From positions 1-64,000 of the forward strand of contig JBGVIJ010000027.1 in NCBI GenBank assembly GCA_045123075.1: 64,000 nucleotides of DNA, written 5' to 3'. Positions 16,825 through 24,660 of this stretch are shown here, piece by piece (within the stretch, counting starts at the first letter, position 1; every line of letters starts with the position of its first letter). The stretch comes from JAHHUH01 sp045123075 (GTDB taxonomy: Bacteria; Bacillota; Negativicutes; Acidaminococcales; Acidaminococcaceae). The notes under the pieces are model-generated. The model saw only the letters and a list, made by a program, of their open reading frames with translations, made no database searches and was not told the DNA's origin. A program made the translations under genes and the position numbers.

Positions 16825-16831
16825 TACTAAA

Positions 16832-16859
16832 AAGCCCTCTGGAAAACTCCAGAGGGCTT
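16832..16859 (-). terminator. Terminator of tRNA-Gly
   Basis: 12-bp perfect stem AAGCCCTCTGGA / TCCAGAGGGCTT with an AAAC/GTTT tetraloop, followed by TTTTAGT on the minus strand, 11 nt past the tRNA 3' end. Confidence 0.9.
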
Positions 16860-16870
16860 AAATTTTTAAG

Positions 16871-16946
<76 letters not shown>

Positions 16947-17100
16947 GGTCGTGTTCCGTTGTTTGGAACGATATTGATTATATGACATCCCAAAGAGTTT
17001 GTCAACACATTTTTAAAAAAGTTTTTGAAAAAGTTTTAGGGAATCTTTAAAACCAAAAAACACTCCTTTTTTAGCCATCTTGCTTAAACTTCTCAACGAA

Positions 17101-17511
17101 TCACACAATACGTGCAAAAATATACTTCAAAGCTTCTCTGGCTTGGTCATAGCGTTCTTGTGCCCCACTCAAAATTACACTATTTTCACTACGTCTCTCT
17201 GCACTATCACTACCTACACTCAGCGGACTGTTAGCAGTTTCAAATTCTATATAACCGTTTATAAAACTTCCCTCTAATTTAGCTTGTACTGCAATAATAG
17301 ATTTAAAAGGTATAATTTTTACGTTATTATCGCCTAAATTCCAAAGTCCACCGCCAGTCTTGTCAATGACAACAACCTTCTCATGTACATACAAATTTGA
17401 TCCACGACAATCAATAGCATGAACTGCCGGTCCAAAAAACTCCTCTACAGGACTTGGCTTCATGGTTTGCCCCTTAGAATTTCCACTAGATAAAGAATCA
17501 AAAAATCCCAT
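17101..17511 (-). CDS. DUF4429-like (PH-fold) protein
   Basis: 136 aa soluble protein. The segment VVVIDKTGGGLWNLGDNNVK followed by an IPFKSI..IQ-type strand and a later IEFETANS strand resembles the DUF4429/bacterial PH-like fold, a domain often found in membrane-associated or phage-related small proteins. The C-terminal helix (QERYDQAREALKYI) fits the same family. Start ATG 17511 lies 7 nt behind AAAGGGG. It is probably co-transcribed with the upstream WYL regulator gene. The family call is by pattern only, and the function is unknown. Confidence 0.55.
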   Translation of the reverse strand: MGFFDSLSSGNSKGQTMKPSPVEEFFGPAVHAIDCRGSNLYVHEKVVVIDKTGGGLWNLGDNNVKIIPFKSIIAVQAKLEGSFINGYIEFETANSPLSVGSDSAERRSENSVILSGAQERYDQAREALKYIFARIV

Positions 17512-17523
17512 AAACACACCCCT

Positions 17524-17610
17524 TTGAATTCATTTGTAACATCAATTGCTAATGTTTTAGTCTTCTCCACATCGCAAAAAAGTCCTGCTTAAATTCACTT
17601 CTAACATCAA
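17524..17610 (-). repeat. Imperfect 22-nt direct repeat upstream of the 17101 gene
   Basis: TTGAATTCATTTGTAACATC.. (17524-17545) and TTAAATTCACTTCTAACATC.. (17589-17610) match at 19 of 22 positions with a 65-nt period. The promoter-proximal copy abuts the Shine-Dalgarno of the 17101 gene. The rest of 17512-17686 holds no recognised gene. Confidence 0.45.
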
Positions 17611-17686
17611 CGCCCTACAATAGATTTCATTTCCTCTTTACTCTGATTTTTTCTTTGAAGAACCACGCAGCTTGCCATTTTCCTTA

Positions 17687-18715
17687 TTACTCATACATCT
17701 TAACTGCTTCTTTTAAATCAGTTTTTATTTGTTCTCTTAATTTTAACGGCTTCAACACTTCTGCATGATTTGCGTACTGCATCGCCCAGTAACGCATTGC
17801 TTGTAAATTGACTACAACACTTGCAGTAACACTATCTTCGGTTTCATCATAGAATCTTACTTCTTTGCCAAACCAATCAATCACATCATCAACAAGGAAT
17901 TTTTCAATCTTCATCGTCACCCTTTCACTTTCACCGGAGAACATATAAATATGTTCTGCCATATGCTTAGGCAAGTTGATGCTTTCCGAAAGTTCTTTTT
18001 GCTTTTTTACAGGCTCGTCTAAAATCTTAATATCGGAAATCTTATCTACACGATAATGTGAGATATTATCGTATTTATCGTAATTAGCAATCAAATAATA
18101 GCGTCCATTAGCGGTTACCATTCTATAAGGATTAACGATATATCTTCTTGCTTCACCATCACTATTAATTCGTGGATGTAATTTCTTATCTGCACCAAAG
18201 TCATTATAGCAAAACGCAACCTTTTTCCCTGCACTAATAGCATCATCAAGATCTTCGACGTTATAGAAAAGCTGGCTATTTTTAATATCTTCGTCAGACA
18301 AATTATAAACGTGCTTTACCTTTGCTTTAAAATATTTACTTGATAAACTCTCAAGCTTTTCAACAAGCTCTTTACATCTATTGTTGGGAATGTGCTTCGA
18401 GAAAAGCACACTATCAACCAAAAGACGAAGTTCCGCATCCGTAAAATCTCTGACCAAATACCAATCACTATAAAGAATTTCTTGTTCTCCTTTTTTGTTG
18501 ACACGCACTGTTTCTTTATATTTAAGGTCAAACCCAAATTCTAAAAGGTTCATCAAATTACGTTTCACGGCTTTTCTATCAACTTTTATTTGATATTCAC
18601 TTTCTAAAAGTTTAACGATTTCTTTTTGATTCAACACATGATCGCCATCAGAATATTTCTTTAAAACTTCTAATATATTTACTATCAACAATTTCTTAGG
18701 TTGCGCAGCATACAT
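17687..18715 (-). CDS. WYL-domain transcriptional regulator
   Basis: 342 aa. An N-terminal winged helix-turn-helix (KKLLIVNILEVLKKYSDGDH..NQKEIVKLLE..VDRKAVKRNLMNLLEFG) is followed by a WYL domain around 150-240 (AGKKVAFCYNDF..YIVNPYRMVTANGRYYLIANYDKYDNISHYRVDKI) and a C-terminal WCX-like extension. WYL regulators often control phage defence or DNA-damage genes, binding inverted repeats and sensing a ligand or nucleic acid. ATG 18715 is preceded by AGAGGTG; a GTG lies inside that site. Its divergent intergenic region carries operator-like site A, and three more copies lie in this island, so it is the best candidate to bind them. Confidence 0.92.
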   Translation of the reverse strand: MYAAQPKKLLIVNILEVLKKYSDGDHVLNQKEIVKLLESEYQIKVDRKAVKRNLMNLLEFGFDLKYKETVRVNKKGEQEILYSDWYLVRDFTDAELRLLVDSVLFSKHIPNNRCKELVEKLESLSSKYFKAKVKHVYNLSDEDIKNSQLFYNVEDLDDAISAGKKVAFCYNDFGADKKLHPRINSDGEARRYIVNPYRMVTANGRYYLIANYDKYDNISHYRVDKISDIKILDEPVKKQKELSESINLPKHMAEHIYMFSGESERVTMKIEKFLVDDVIDWFGKEVRFYDETEDSVTASVVVNLQAMRYWAMQYANHAEVLKPLKLREQIKTDLKEAVKMYE

Positions 18716-18736
18716 TTTTATCACCTCTTAAATTTA

Positions 18737-18765
18737 ATTATAACAAGAAAATAATGCATCCTCAA
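18737..18765 (-). promoter_or_regulatory. Promoter of the WYL regulator gene
   Basis: TTGAGG (18760-18765), 17-nt spacer and a consensus TATAAT (18737-18742) with TGN extension. Site A begins 9 nt upstream of the -35, so a protein bound there could affect this promoter too. Confidence 0.7.
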
Positions 18766-18773
18766 CCAATCAG

Positions 18774-18807
18774 TGTCCTCTTTTGGGTACACCACTCCTG
18801 ATATACT
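18774..18807 (+). promoter_or_regulatory. Site A: shared inverted repeat plus extended -10
   Basis: TGTCCTCTTTTGGGTACA (18774-18791), then exactly 10 nt, then TATACT (18802-18807) with TG at the extended position. The two heptamers match as an inverted repeat at 5 of 7 positions. The same arrangement occurs at 20997, 23525 and 26805. No usable -35 is present. It would drive the 26-residue peptide and the Sel1 gene. Confidence 0.6.
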
Positions 18808-18837
18808 TAACTCATAACTTAAAGGAAAGAGTGATAC

Positions 18838-18918
18838 ATGATGACAAGATACGAACTCGGCGAGTTAACATTCGCAATTATACAGATTTGTTTATTCTTA
18901 GGTTTTCTATTTTTATAA
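18838..18918 (+). CDS. Small membrane peptide, 26 residues
   Basis: ORF beginning MMTRYELGELTF and continuing as one hydrophobic helix (about residues 10-26) to the stop. It follows AAGGAAAGAG at suitable spacing and lies about 30 nt downstream of the site A -10, so it is probably translated. The layout (MTxYEL then a single membrane helix) recalls the small holin-like or type I toxin peptides of Bacillota, but the usual charged tail is missing and no antisense RNA promoter was identified. It may also simply be a leader ORF for the Sel1 gene 89 nt downstream. Confidence 0.5.
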   Translation: MMTRYELGELTFAIIQICLFLGFLFL

Positions 18919-19007
18919 GAACCTTGACAACTTAATATTTAATTACACTTAACCTTGTTTAATCTACATATTTTAAAATTACCCTAAAACAAAGGAAGTG
19001 TTAAACA

Positions 19008-19670
19008 ATGGAAAACTACAGTTGCACTAGCTACAGTGTTACTCCTATCGACGATGAAGTTTTAGCTCTTCATACTAACGCCAGAGTCTTCAATGATCCG
19101 GACTACTATGTGAGATTAGCAGAACTTTACGAAGCAGGATATAGAGTTGAACGCAACTTGAAAAAAGCTATCCACTACTATTTGAAAGCAGTTAACATCG
19201 GTAGCACAAAGGCTGCCGAAAAGTTAGCTTCATTTTATGAGTACGGTGCCGGGAAAAAGTCAAATGGTAACCTTCACAAAAAAAGTGCCAAATGGTGGTT
19301 GAAAGCTGCTGAACTCGGAAGTCAAGAAGGTATGTTGCGTACTGGCTACAATTACCAATATGGCATTGGTCTTGATAAAGACCATGTAAAAGCGTTCAAA
19401 TGGTATCACACACTAGCAAAAACAGGAAGCAAGACAGGTATGTTCCATACTGGCGAATGTTACTTCTACGGCATCGGCGTTGAACAAGATTATGCTAAGG
19501 CATTCAACTGGTACAAAAAATCTTCACATAGCATTTTGGAAGCCTGTAAAAAATTATCAGATTGCTATGCGTTAGGCCTTGGCACCAAGCAAAACCCTAA
19601 ACAAGCAAAGCAAATGGCAACTTTGCACTTAAAGTTAACTCAACACTATAGAGATATGTATTATCTCTAA
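19008..19670 (+). CDS. Sel1-repeat protein
   Basis: 220 aa with about five tandem Sel1-like (TPR-related) repeats from residue 25 onward, recognisable by recurring A..LG....GY.YGIG..D..KAF.WY blocks (for example near 105-125 and 141-161). Such helical solenoids mediate protein-protein contacts. There is no signal peptide, so it should be cytosolic. Strong GGAAGTG Shine-Dalgarno. It is in line behind site A and the 26-residue peptide and ends in a stem shared with the convergent nuclease-like gene. The partner protein is unknown. Confidence 0.85.
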   Translation: MENYSCTSYSVTPIDDEVLALHTNARVFNDPDYYVRLAELYEAGYRVERNLKKAIHYYLKAVNIGSTKAAEKLASFYEYGAGKKSNGNLHKKSAKWWLKAAELGSQEGMLRTGYNYQYGIGLDKDHVKAFKWYHTLAKTGSKTGMFHTGECYFYGIGVEQDYAKAFNWYKKSSHSILEACKKLSDCYALGLGTKQNPKQAKQMATLHLKLTQHYRDMYYL

Positions 19671-19710
19671 ATGATTAAAGGCTCCGCTTAATACGGAGCC
19701 TTTAATCATT
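19670..19710. terminator. Bidirectional terminator shared by two convergent genes
   Basis: A perfect 17-bp stem (19670-19686 with 19694-19710) with a 7-nt loop, containing the core AAGGCTCCG / CGGAGCCTT. The stem takes in the last base of the Sel1 stop codon on the left and the whole stop codon of the minus-strand gene on the right, so neither gene has any 3' untranslated spacer before it. Confidence 0.9.
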
Positions 19711-20820
19711 TCTCGACGGAACCACCAACAACCTTTTCTTCTTTCCCAAAATAGTATTTTTTTACTCTTTCATCTACCACAAAACTACTACCATTACCCC
19801 TATTAAACACTTCAGCATAGGTTAAAGGTTCTCTCAAAATAGTTAACCTATTACCAATACCAAATTCGCTAGTTACGTCGTTAAGTACTTTAGCAAGTTC
19901 CTTATGCTTTTCGGCATAATTACCATAGTAAGCCTTTTTATCTTCTGCGTCGGAGAATAAATCATCAAAAATAATTGAACCTAAAAACACCTTCGCTTCA
20001 TTTGTAATAGCATCAACAACATTTTCATGCTCAACACAATTACGTTTAGATACTACGCCCCCATGAAGCAAATTACATACACCAATATAATGTGAAACCA
20101 TTTGTTTAATACCTTCCATATACGTAGCCTCATCAGCTATTAGTCTGAAGTTATTCTTGGGCGCATTCTCTGTATCTATTTTATATCTAGATTCTAATTT
20201 CTTATAAACAACTCCACCATAATTATTTTCTAAATATGAGCTCGCAACATCTAAATAATTCTTAGGCTTCTTATAATACTCCGAAAACTTTGATTCAAGG
20301 AACAGCACTACTGCTTGTGAAATATCATCTTTCTCATAACCAATAAGAACTACATCCATATTAGATGGTTGGCGTCCTTTAATAACAACATTTTGAAACT
20401 CGAAATAAGATTGCTCAAAAATATAAGTTTTCTTATTTTCGCCATCTCCTAATTCCAACTCTAATTTGTTTTTATCACAAACATTATAAAAAAATAACAA
20501 GGCACACAAAGACGAGGAATGCATGGTCGTAATTTTCAAAGCCTCTTGTCCAGAACCACTGCAAGCTTCACTTAACTTTTCTTTAAAAACTTCTCTGTTT
20601 TCCAACCCAAATTTATCAGCCAAATCACTTCCCAAAACAGGAATGATTTCAGCAAACAATTTAGATGCATTGGGTGTATTTATCCAGAATGAAGCATCAC
20701 TTTCTTCTCCAGTCCAATTTTATTTGTTATAAAATCTTTAGAACAAAACTCTGTACCGCTCCACATTTTCTTGTAAAGTTTTCTTCCACTGCCTTTCATC
20801 TTGTCAAAATCATAACACAT
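19706..20820 (-). pseudogene. Restriction endonuclease-like (PD-(D/E)XK) gene, interrupted by a frameshift
   Basis: The natural start is ATG 20820, 7 nt behind GGAGGA, but that frame ends after 46 residues (TAA at 20680-20682). The downstream frame runs open from 20719 to 19706 and continues the protein (…TGEESDASFWINTPN…). Adding one A to the AAAA run at 20718-20721 joins both frames as ITNKNWTGEE. The joined product would be about 367 aa. Its middle has an MDVVLIGYE….VVLFLESKFSEYY pattern, the D...ExK of PD-(D/E)XK nucleases similar to PGN_0703-type endonucleases. It is a disabled gene, a sequencing indel, or less likely a recoded gene. A downstream TTG (20659) could still start a 317 aa fragment. 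Confidence 0.7.
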
Positions 20821-20996
20821 AGATAATCCTCCTTTTATATTAAAAATTTATACAAAACATTATAGTTAACTTCATCAAAATATATTAAATTCATTATAAC
20901 AAACAGCTTATTCGTGCTCAACAAATCTATATCCCATTTTAGTCTCACGAACATATGCAAACTACCATTAACTGCTTCTTTTATATCATAGAGCAA

Positions 20997-21030
20997 TGTG
21001 CCATTTGTGGTACATATCTTCTGTTATCAT
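20997..21030 (+). promoter_or_regulatory. Site B: shared inverted repeat plus extended -10
   Basis: TGTGCCATTTGTGGTACA (20997-21014), 10 nt, TATCAT (21025-21030) with TG extension; the heptamers match at 6 of 7. On the minus strand TATAAA lies 11 nt from the other edge and could serve the nuclease-like gene at 20820. The rest of 20821-21062 shows no gene. Confidence 0.6.
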
Positions 21031-21062
21031 AAAAACACCAACAAGCAGAAAGGAAGTACTTT

Positions 21063-21446
21063 ATGAAAAAGTTTGAATCTATAACAGGTTATAAACCTCA
21101 CACCTATGACGGTAGAATTATTACCTTTGGTTTAACTGAAGAAGAAAATTCATATCTCAAAATTTTACTACACAACAAAAACTTCGAAATTTACTCTACA
21201 GATATCGCAAGCGATTTGGTTGCGCTTTTAGCAACAGCAATTATCGTCAATGCTGAAAAGTTAGAAGTTGATGACCTCAACCTTTTAGAAAACTATTATA
21301 CGGAAGTTGGAGAAGATGCTGACGAAGCAATATTTTGGATTGGCTCACCACTTCCTTCACTTGAACTGCAAAGCTTTTTTAAATGTTATAATAAATTCGA
21401 AGATATTATCTCAGCTATCAAGAAGGTACTCTCGAAAACACTTTAA
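21063..21446 (+). CDS. Hypothetical 127-residue protein under site B
   Basis: Not recognised. Soluble, acidic, mixed alpha/beta prediction, with no signal peptide, membrane segment or metal motif. The N-terminus is KFESITGYKPHTYDGRIITFGLTEEENSYLKILL and the C-terminus a short amphipathic helix (FEDIISAIKKVL). It starts at an ATG after AAAGGAAG, 33 nt past the site B -10, and ends at a terminator, so it forms a single-gene unit. It is divergent from the frameshifted nuclease-like gene. Whether it is a partner or inhibitor of that protein cannot be told. Confidence 0.7.
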   Translation: MKKFESITGYKPHTYDGRIITFGLTEEENSYLKILLHNKNFEIYSTDIASDLVALLATAIIVNAEKLEVDDLNLLENYYTEVGEDADEAIFWIGSPLPSLELQSFFKCYNKFEDIISAIKKVLSKTL

Positions 21447-21462
21447 CATTCTACGAAAGAAA

Positions 21463-21482
21463 CGCTACCCAAAAGGGTAGCG
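21463..21482. terminator. Terminator between the 21063 and 21498 genes
   Basis: CGCTACCC / GGGTAGCG stem with an AAAA loop, extended by a GAAG/CTTC-like pairing, and T-rich on both sides (TTCTCTTTG; TTTCTTTCG). Confidence 0.7.
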
Positions 21483-21497
21483 CTTCTCTTTGTATAG

Positions 21498-22184
21498 CTA
21501 TTCTATTTTTTCAACGTTTTCATAAATACAAGTAAACATTTCATTTATTTTGGCATCTATATGAAAATGCCCAAAGTACCATTTCTCATATTGGATTTTA
21601 TAACTCAATTCATCAAGAAATCCAGAAACAGGACAAGTATCAGCACCCTGTAAATGTACTGATAAATCAGCAAGAAATCTTCTCGGAACTGTATGTGTTA
21701 TAACGCAATCAACCTTGTTACCCATTCGTTCCAAATTCCGAATAGCATTCATTTTTTCCGCTTCGCTGAAAACTTCCTCTTGCCACCAGTCAACATGTTC
21801 TTCACGCATATACTTATCTACAGAAGTAGCCCCGCCAAATACAAAGAAAGTTTTACCTTCAATTTCGTAGACTTCCCCACGCATCAGATGAAATACATTG
21901 TTGCGAAGCTTTCTAACCTTTCCACCATATCTTTCTTCAACAGGAAGGGCATTAAGCAAATCGAAATTTTCATGGTTGCCGTCAACAAATAGTATCTCAA
22001 AAGACTTTGCTTCTAGCCAATCAAGACAACATTCTTCTTCCGCATCTCTATACCAGGGCAAGCCAAAATCACCACAGATAATCACCTTGTCATTTTCTGT
22101 AAACTTCAACCCCATTGCTTCTAAATTTGACTGATCAAATCTTATAGGGTAACCGTGTATATCACCAGTTATGTATATGCTCAC
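21498..22184 (-). CDS. Calcineurin-like metallophosphoesterase
   Basis: 228 aa with the complete di-metal signature: GDIHG (7-11), GDFG (38-41), GNHEN (69-73), an ITH segment near 163 and GHFH near 205. These enzymes cleave phosphomono- or diesters, including nucleic acids and cyclic nucleotides; the substrate here is unknown. The start is a GTG at 22184 behind AAGGAAG. It has its own extended -10 (TGCTATAAT) and a terminator separates it from the nuclease gene upstream, so it may not be part of the shared-site regulon. Confidence 0.88.
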   Translation of the reverse strand: MSIYITGDIHGYPIRFDQSNLEAMGLKFTENDKVIICGDFGLPWYRDAEEECCLDWLEAKSFEILFVDGNHENFDLLNALPVEERYGGKVRKLRNNVFHLMRGEVYEIEGKTFFVFGGATSVDKYMREEHVDWWQEEVFSEAEKMNAIRNLERMGNKVDCVITHTVPRRFLADLSVHLQGADTCPVSGFLDELSYKIQYEKWYFGHFHIDAKINEMFTCIYENVEKIE

Positions 22185-22258
22185 AACATTACTTCCTTTT
22201 GAAAAAGTTTCTTAAACTATTTTAGCAAAAAGATTATAGCAAAAACAGGATATAAAGA

Positions 22259-22282
22259 AAGCACTACCCGAAGGCAGCGCTT
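22259..22282 (-). terminator. Terminator of the PD-(D/E)XK gene
   Basis: AAGCGCTGCC / GGTAGTGCTT stem (two G-U pairs) closed by a TTCG tetraloop on the minus strand, followed by TTCTTTATA. It begins 4 nt after the stop codon. Confidence 0.8.
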
Positions 22283-22285
22283 ATA

Positions 22286-23425
22286 TTAAATCGTTTTCAT
22301 CTTAATTAACACTTCATCAATCAACTGCATTAATGATTCCAAATAGCCTTTATAACTTACAGCATTTATCTTCCACTTACCAACTGTTAGACTAGCATTA
22401 CCAGGAATATTCTGAGTTTCAATGCCATTGATATTAATATTGCTTACCAGCTTCTCTATCTTACTTTTTGCTTTCAAATAATCTTCTAAAAACGCTTTCC
22501 CATATTTAGCTTCTATTTTAGAAAACGGCAAATACGGATGCAATTCAAAATGTAGAAACACTGCATTTTGCTTACCTTCTATGTGCATGGTATAGCTTCT
22601 TGCATCTCTCTCATTTTGTAAAGGTTTTATTCTGATAAACTTTTTATTAAGAACATCTTCCCATTCTTGGTGTGATATTTGGTAAAAGCAATCAGCTGAT
22701 TTATCAGATTTTCCATTCTTACAAAAAATCTTTTCATACTTTTTGTTATTTCTAGTATTATTTATTTTCCAAACTAAATAACTTATTAAATGGTTAAACT
22801 CCTTTTCCTTATCATCGTGTGCTAATGATTTCTTATCACCAAAAAGCCTATTAGATTTCTCAATATTATAAAATTCTTTTTCTTCTCTCTCTACGTAATA
22901 TTCACAAAAATCTTTAGCAAATGGCATCCTAAAGAAAGGGGATTTTGACAAAATGGTTGCTAAATCACTATACCTCATATGCTTGAATGCACTAGAAGAT
23001 AAATCAACATAAGAATTATTTTTTGTCAAATATATAAAATCATAATCATCATAACCAACATATTGGGATTTGATAGCTTTAACATAACGTTCTGTTTGTT
23101 TATATCCTTCTTCTGAATATATTTTATTTTCGATGCATAAAATACGTTTTTTTTGACTTCCCTCTTTGAATTGAATAAAAATATCAATGTAATTCTGATA
23201 GTCTCTTCCATCAAAATTATCTTTAATAGGTTTCTCTCTATTCACCGCTTCTATTACTATATCATCAGTGATTTTATCCAATCCACAAGCTTCACAAAAT
23301 TCTTTCAAAAAGATTGTAGCATATTGTAAATTTCGTTTTGGATCAAAATAATATGCTAGTAAATTTGATACTTGTAACTCTTTATTTTCAATACCTAAAA
23401 TTTCAAAAACAGTTTCCACACTCAT
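22286..23425 (-). CDS. PD-(D/E)XK nuclease superfamily protein
   Basis: 379 aa. The N-terminal pattern VFEILGIENKELQVSNLLAYYFDP, then NYIDIFIQF and ILCIENKIYSEEG.KQTERYV (about 80-120), then FIYLTKNN, is the arrangement of the PDDEXK_4 family: a Glu in the first helix, Asp before the central strands and ExK in the third strand. The C-terminal half (about 200-379) is unassigned and may bind a partner or DNA. It is divergent from the zincin gene with site C between them, where a TATGAT -10 lies exactly 10 nt from the repeat on this strand. Such nucleases are frequent in defence islands. Confidence 0.8.
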   Translation of the reverse strand: MSVETVFEILGIENKELQVSNLLAYYFDPKRNLQYATIFLKEFCEACGLDKITDDIVIEAVNREKPIKDNFDGRDYQNYIDIFIQFKEGSQKKRILCIENKIYSEEGYKQTERYVKAIKSQYVGYDDYDFIYLTKNNSYVDLSSSAFKHMRYSDLATILSKSPFFRMPFAKDFCEYYVEREEKEFYNIEKSNRLFGDKKSLAHDDKEKEFNHLISYLVWKINNTRNNKKYEKIFCKNGKSDKSADCFYQISHQEWEDVLNKKFIRIKPLQNERDARSYTMHIEGKQNAVFLHFELHPYLPFSKIEAKYGKAFLEDYLKAKSKIEKLVSNININGIETQNIPGNASLTVGKWKINAVSYKGYLESLMQLIDEVLIKMKTI

Positions 23426-23508
23426 CTTCCTCTCCTAGATTTATTTTAAATAAATATTCTACACTCTACCTCACTTCTCCTCTACACAATATCGCAGAGC
23501 ACATCTTA

Positions 23509-23558
23509 ATCATACCATCCCCTATGCGCCATTTTTGCCACATCTTCCCTGCTACACT
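23509..23558. promoter_or_regulatory. Site C: bidirectional version of the shared inverted repeat
   Basis: TGCGCCATTTTTGCCACA (23525-23542). On the + strand, 10 nt later, TACACT (23553-23558) with TG extension. On the minus strand, also 10 nt away, TATGAT (23509-23514). One palindrome thus has a -10 at equal distance on both sides, serving the nuclease gene on one side and the zincin gene on the other. A further TGTTATAAT at 23585-23593 could be a second promoter for the zincin gene. Confidence 0.6.
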
Positions 23559-23618
23559 AAAGGTACACACCAAAATATTATCTATGTTATAATTTTTAAA
23601 AGTACTGGAGGCGATTTT

Positions 23619-24617
23619 ATGATGAAGTACCCTAAAATTAAGTATCATTACGAATTCCCCAACTTACCTATAAACAACAACGACATTCAAGCCTTGTATG
23701 AAAAGATGGATAACATCATTGATTCCATATATTTCTTCCCGGAAGAAAATCGTGATTTGCTTTCTTCTTTGGATATCTTTATCTCTGACGATATGCCTAA
23801 AAGAAGCTACGGCAAGTACGATTCCAAAAAAGTTTTAGATGAAATAGATAGCTTCCGAAAAGAATACCCAGAATCTTACTTTAATGGATTATTGGCAGAT
23901 ATCGCAGGCATACTCCGAAGAAGTGACGAAGGCACCCCAGGTAAAGCAGTGAAAGAAATTACTGATTATGCCGAAAGAATACTTGAAGAACATGCTCATG
24001 GCGAACGTCATCATGCTGATGGATTCCCCAAAATCTGCAAAATCATCTCTAAATTGAAGAACTTAAAATCAACTGTATCCCTTTTAGGTATATATGACTA
24101 TACCAAAAACAGAATCACTCTCTATATCTACAACATCGTCAAGCATTTCACTAAAGCACCTAATCCAGATGACGCATTAAAAATAAAGACCGGTTTAGAA
24201 ATCGTTCTTGCCCATGAAGTATTCCATGCTATTCATTTTCACATGCTAGGCACTAACTATCAACGAAGAGAATCTAAATGGAACGCTACCCCCAGACACA
24301 AAGATTACCAAAAATGTGTCACCGAAGGTTTAGCAAGATGGTTTGAGTACACTTGGTGCGATGAAAACCAATACAACAACGACATTTACAAGTGGCATAT
24401 GCAAGAAACAGAAGACGAACTAAAAAACTACGATTACCCTGGTTGGCCTTACGCTGCAGCGAAAGCCTTCATCAAAAATGGCAGAATTGATTATCCTGCC
24501 GCAGAAGAAGTATTCCAAATGTCTTTGCATTACAGTAGCGGTCACTGGAAAGCAGCTTACCAACTTCTTGTAAGTTGTGATGAAAGCCCTAAATTTAAAT
24601 ATGACACTCTTTATTAA
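23619..24617 (+). CDS. Zincin-like metalloprotease (HExxH)
   Basis: 332 aa cytosolic protein. The zinc motif is LAHEVFHAIHFH (HEVFH, about 203-207), and EGLARWFEY (about 237-245) supplies a likely third ligand or gluzincin-type glutamate. The N-terminal 190 residues are alpha-helical without a known domain. The start is the ATG ATG pair behind TGGAGGCG. It is divergent from the PD-(D/E)XK gene at site C. A protease beside a nuclease and an AAA+ ATPase suggests effector activation by cleavage, as in some immune systems, but that is inference. Confidence 0.8.
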   Translation: MMKYPKIKYHYEFPNLPINNNDIQALYEKMDNIIDSIYFFPEENRDLLSSLDIFISDDMPKRSYGKYDSKKVLDEIDSFRKEYPESYFNGLLADIAGILRRSDEGTPGKAVKEITDYAERILEEHAHGERHHADGFPKICKIISKLKNLKSTVSLLGIYDYTKNRITLYIYNIVKHFTKAPNPDDALKIKTGLEIVLAHEVFHAIHFHMLGTNYQRRESKWNATPRHKDYQKCVTEGLARWFEYTWCDENQYNNDIYKWHMQETEDELKNYDYPGWPYAAAKAFIKNGRIDYPAAEEVFQMSLHYSSGHWKAAYQLLVSCDESPKFKYDTLY

Positions 24618-24620
24618 CAA

Positions 24621-24654
24621 AAACAGACGTAACCATCTTCGGTTACGTCTGTTT
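24621..24654. terminator. Bidirectional terminator between zincin and AAA+ genes
   Basis: 14-bp perfect stem AAACAGACGTAACC / GGTTACGTCTGTTT with loop ATCTTC, starting 4 nt after the zincin stop and ending 7 nt before the AAA+ stop. Confidence 0.9.
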
Positions 24655-24660
24655 CTTATA

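Noticed and set aside
17638..17694. 18-residue minus-strand ORF overlapping the end of the WYL gene
   Set aside because: Starts as ATGAGTAATAA over the WYL stop, but no ribosome site, very basic low-complexity product and no own terminator. Coupling is possible but unsupported.
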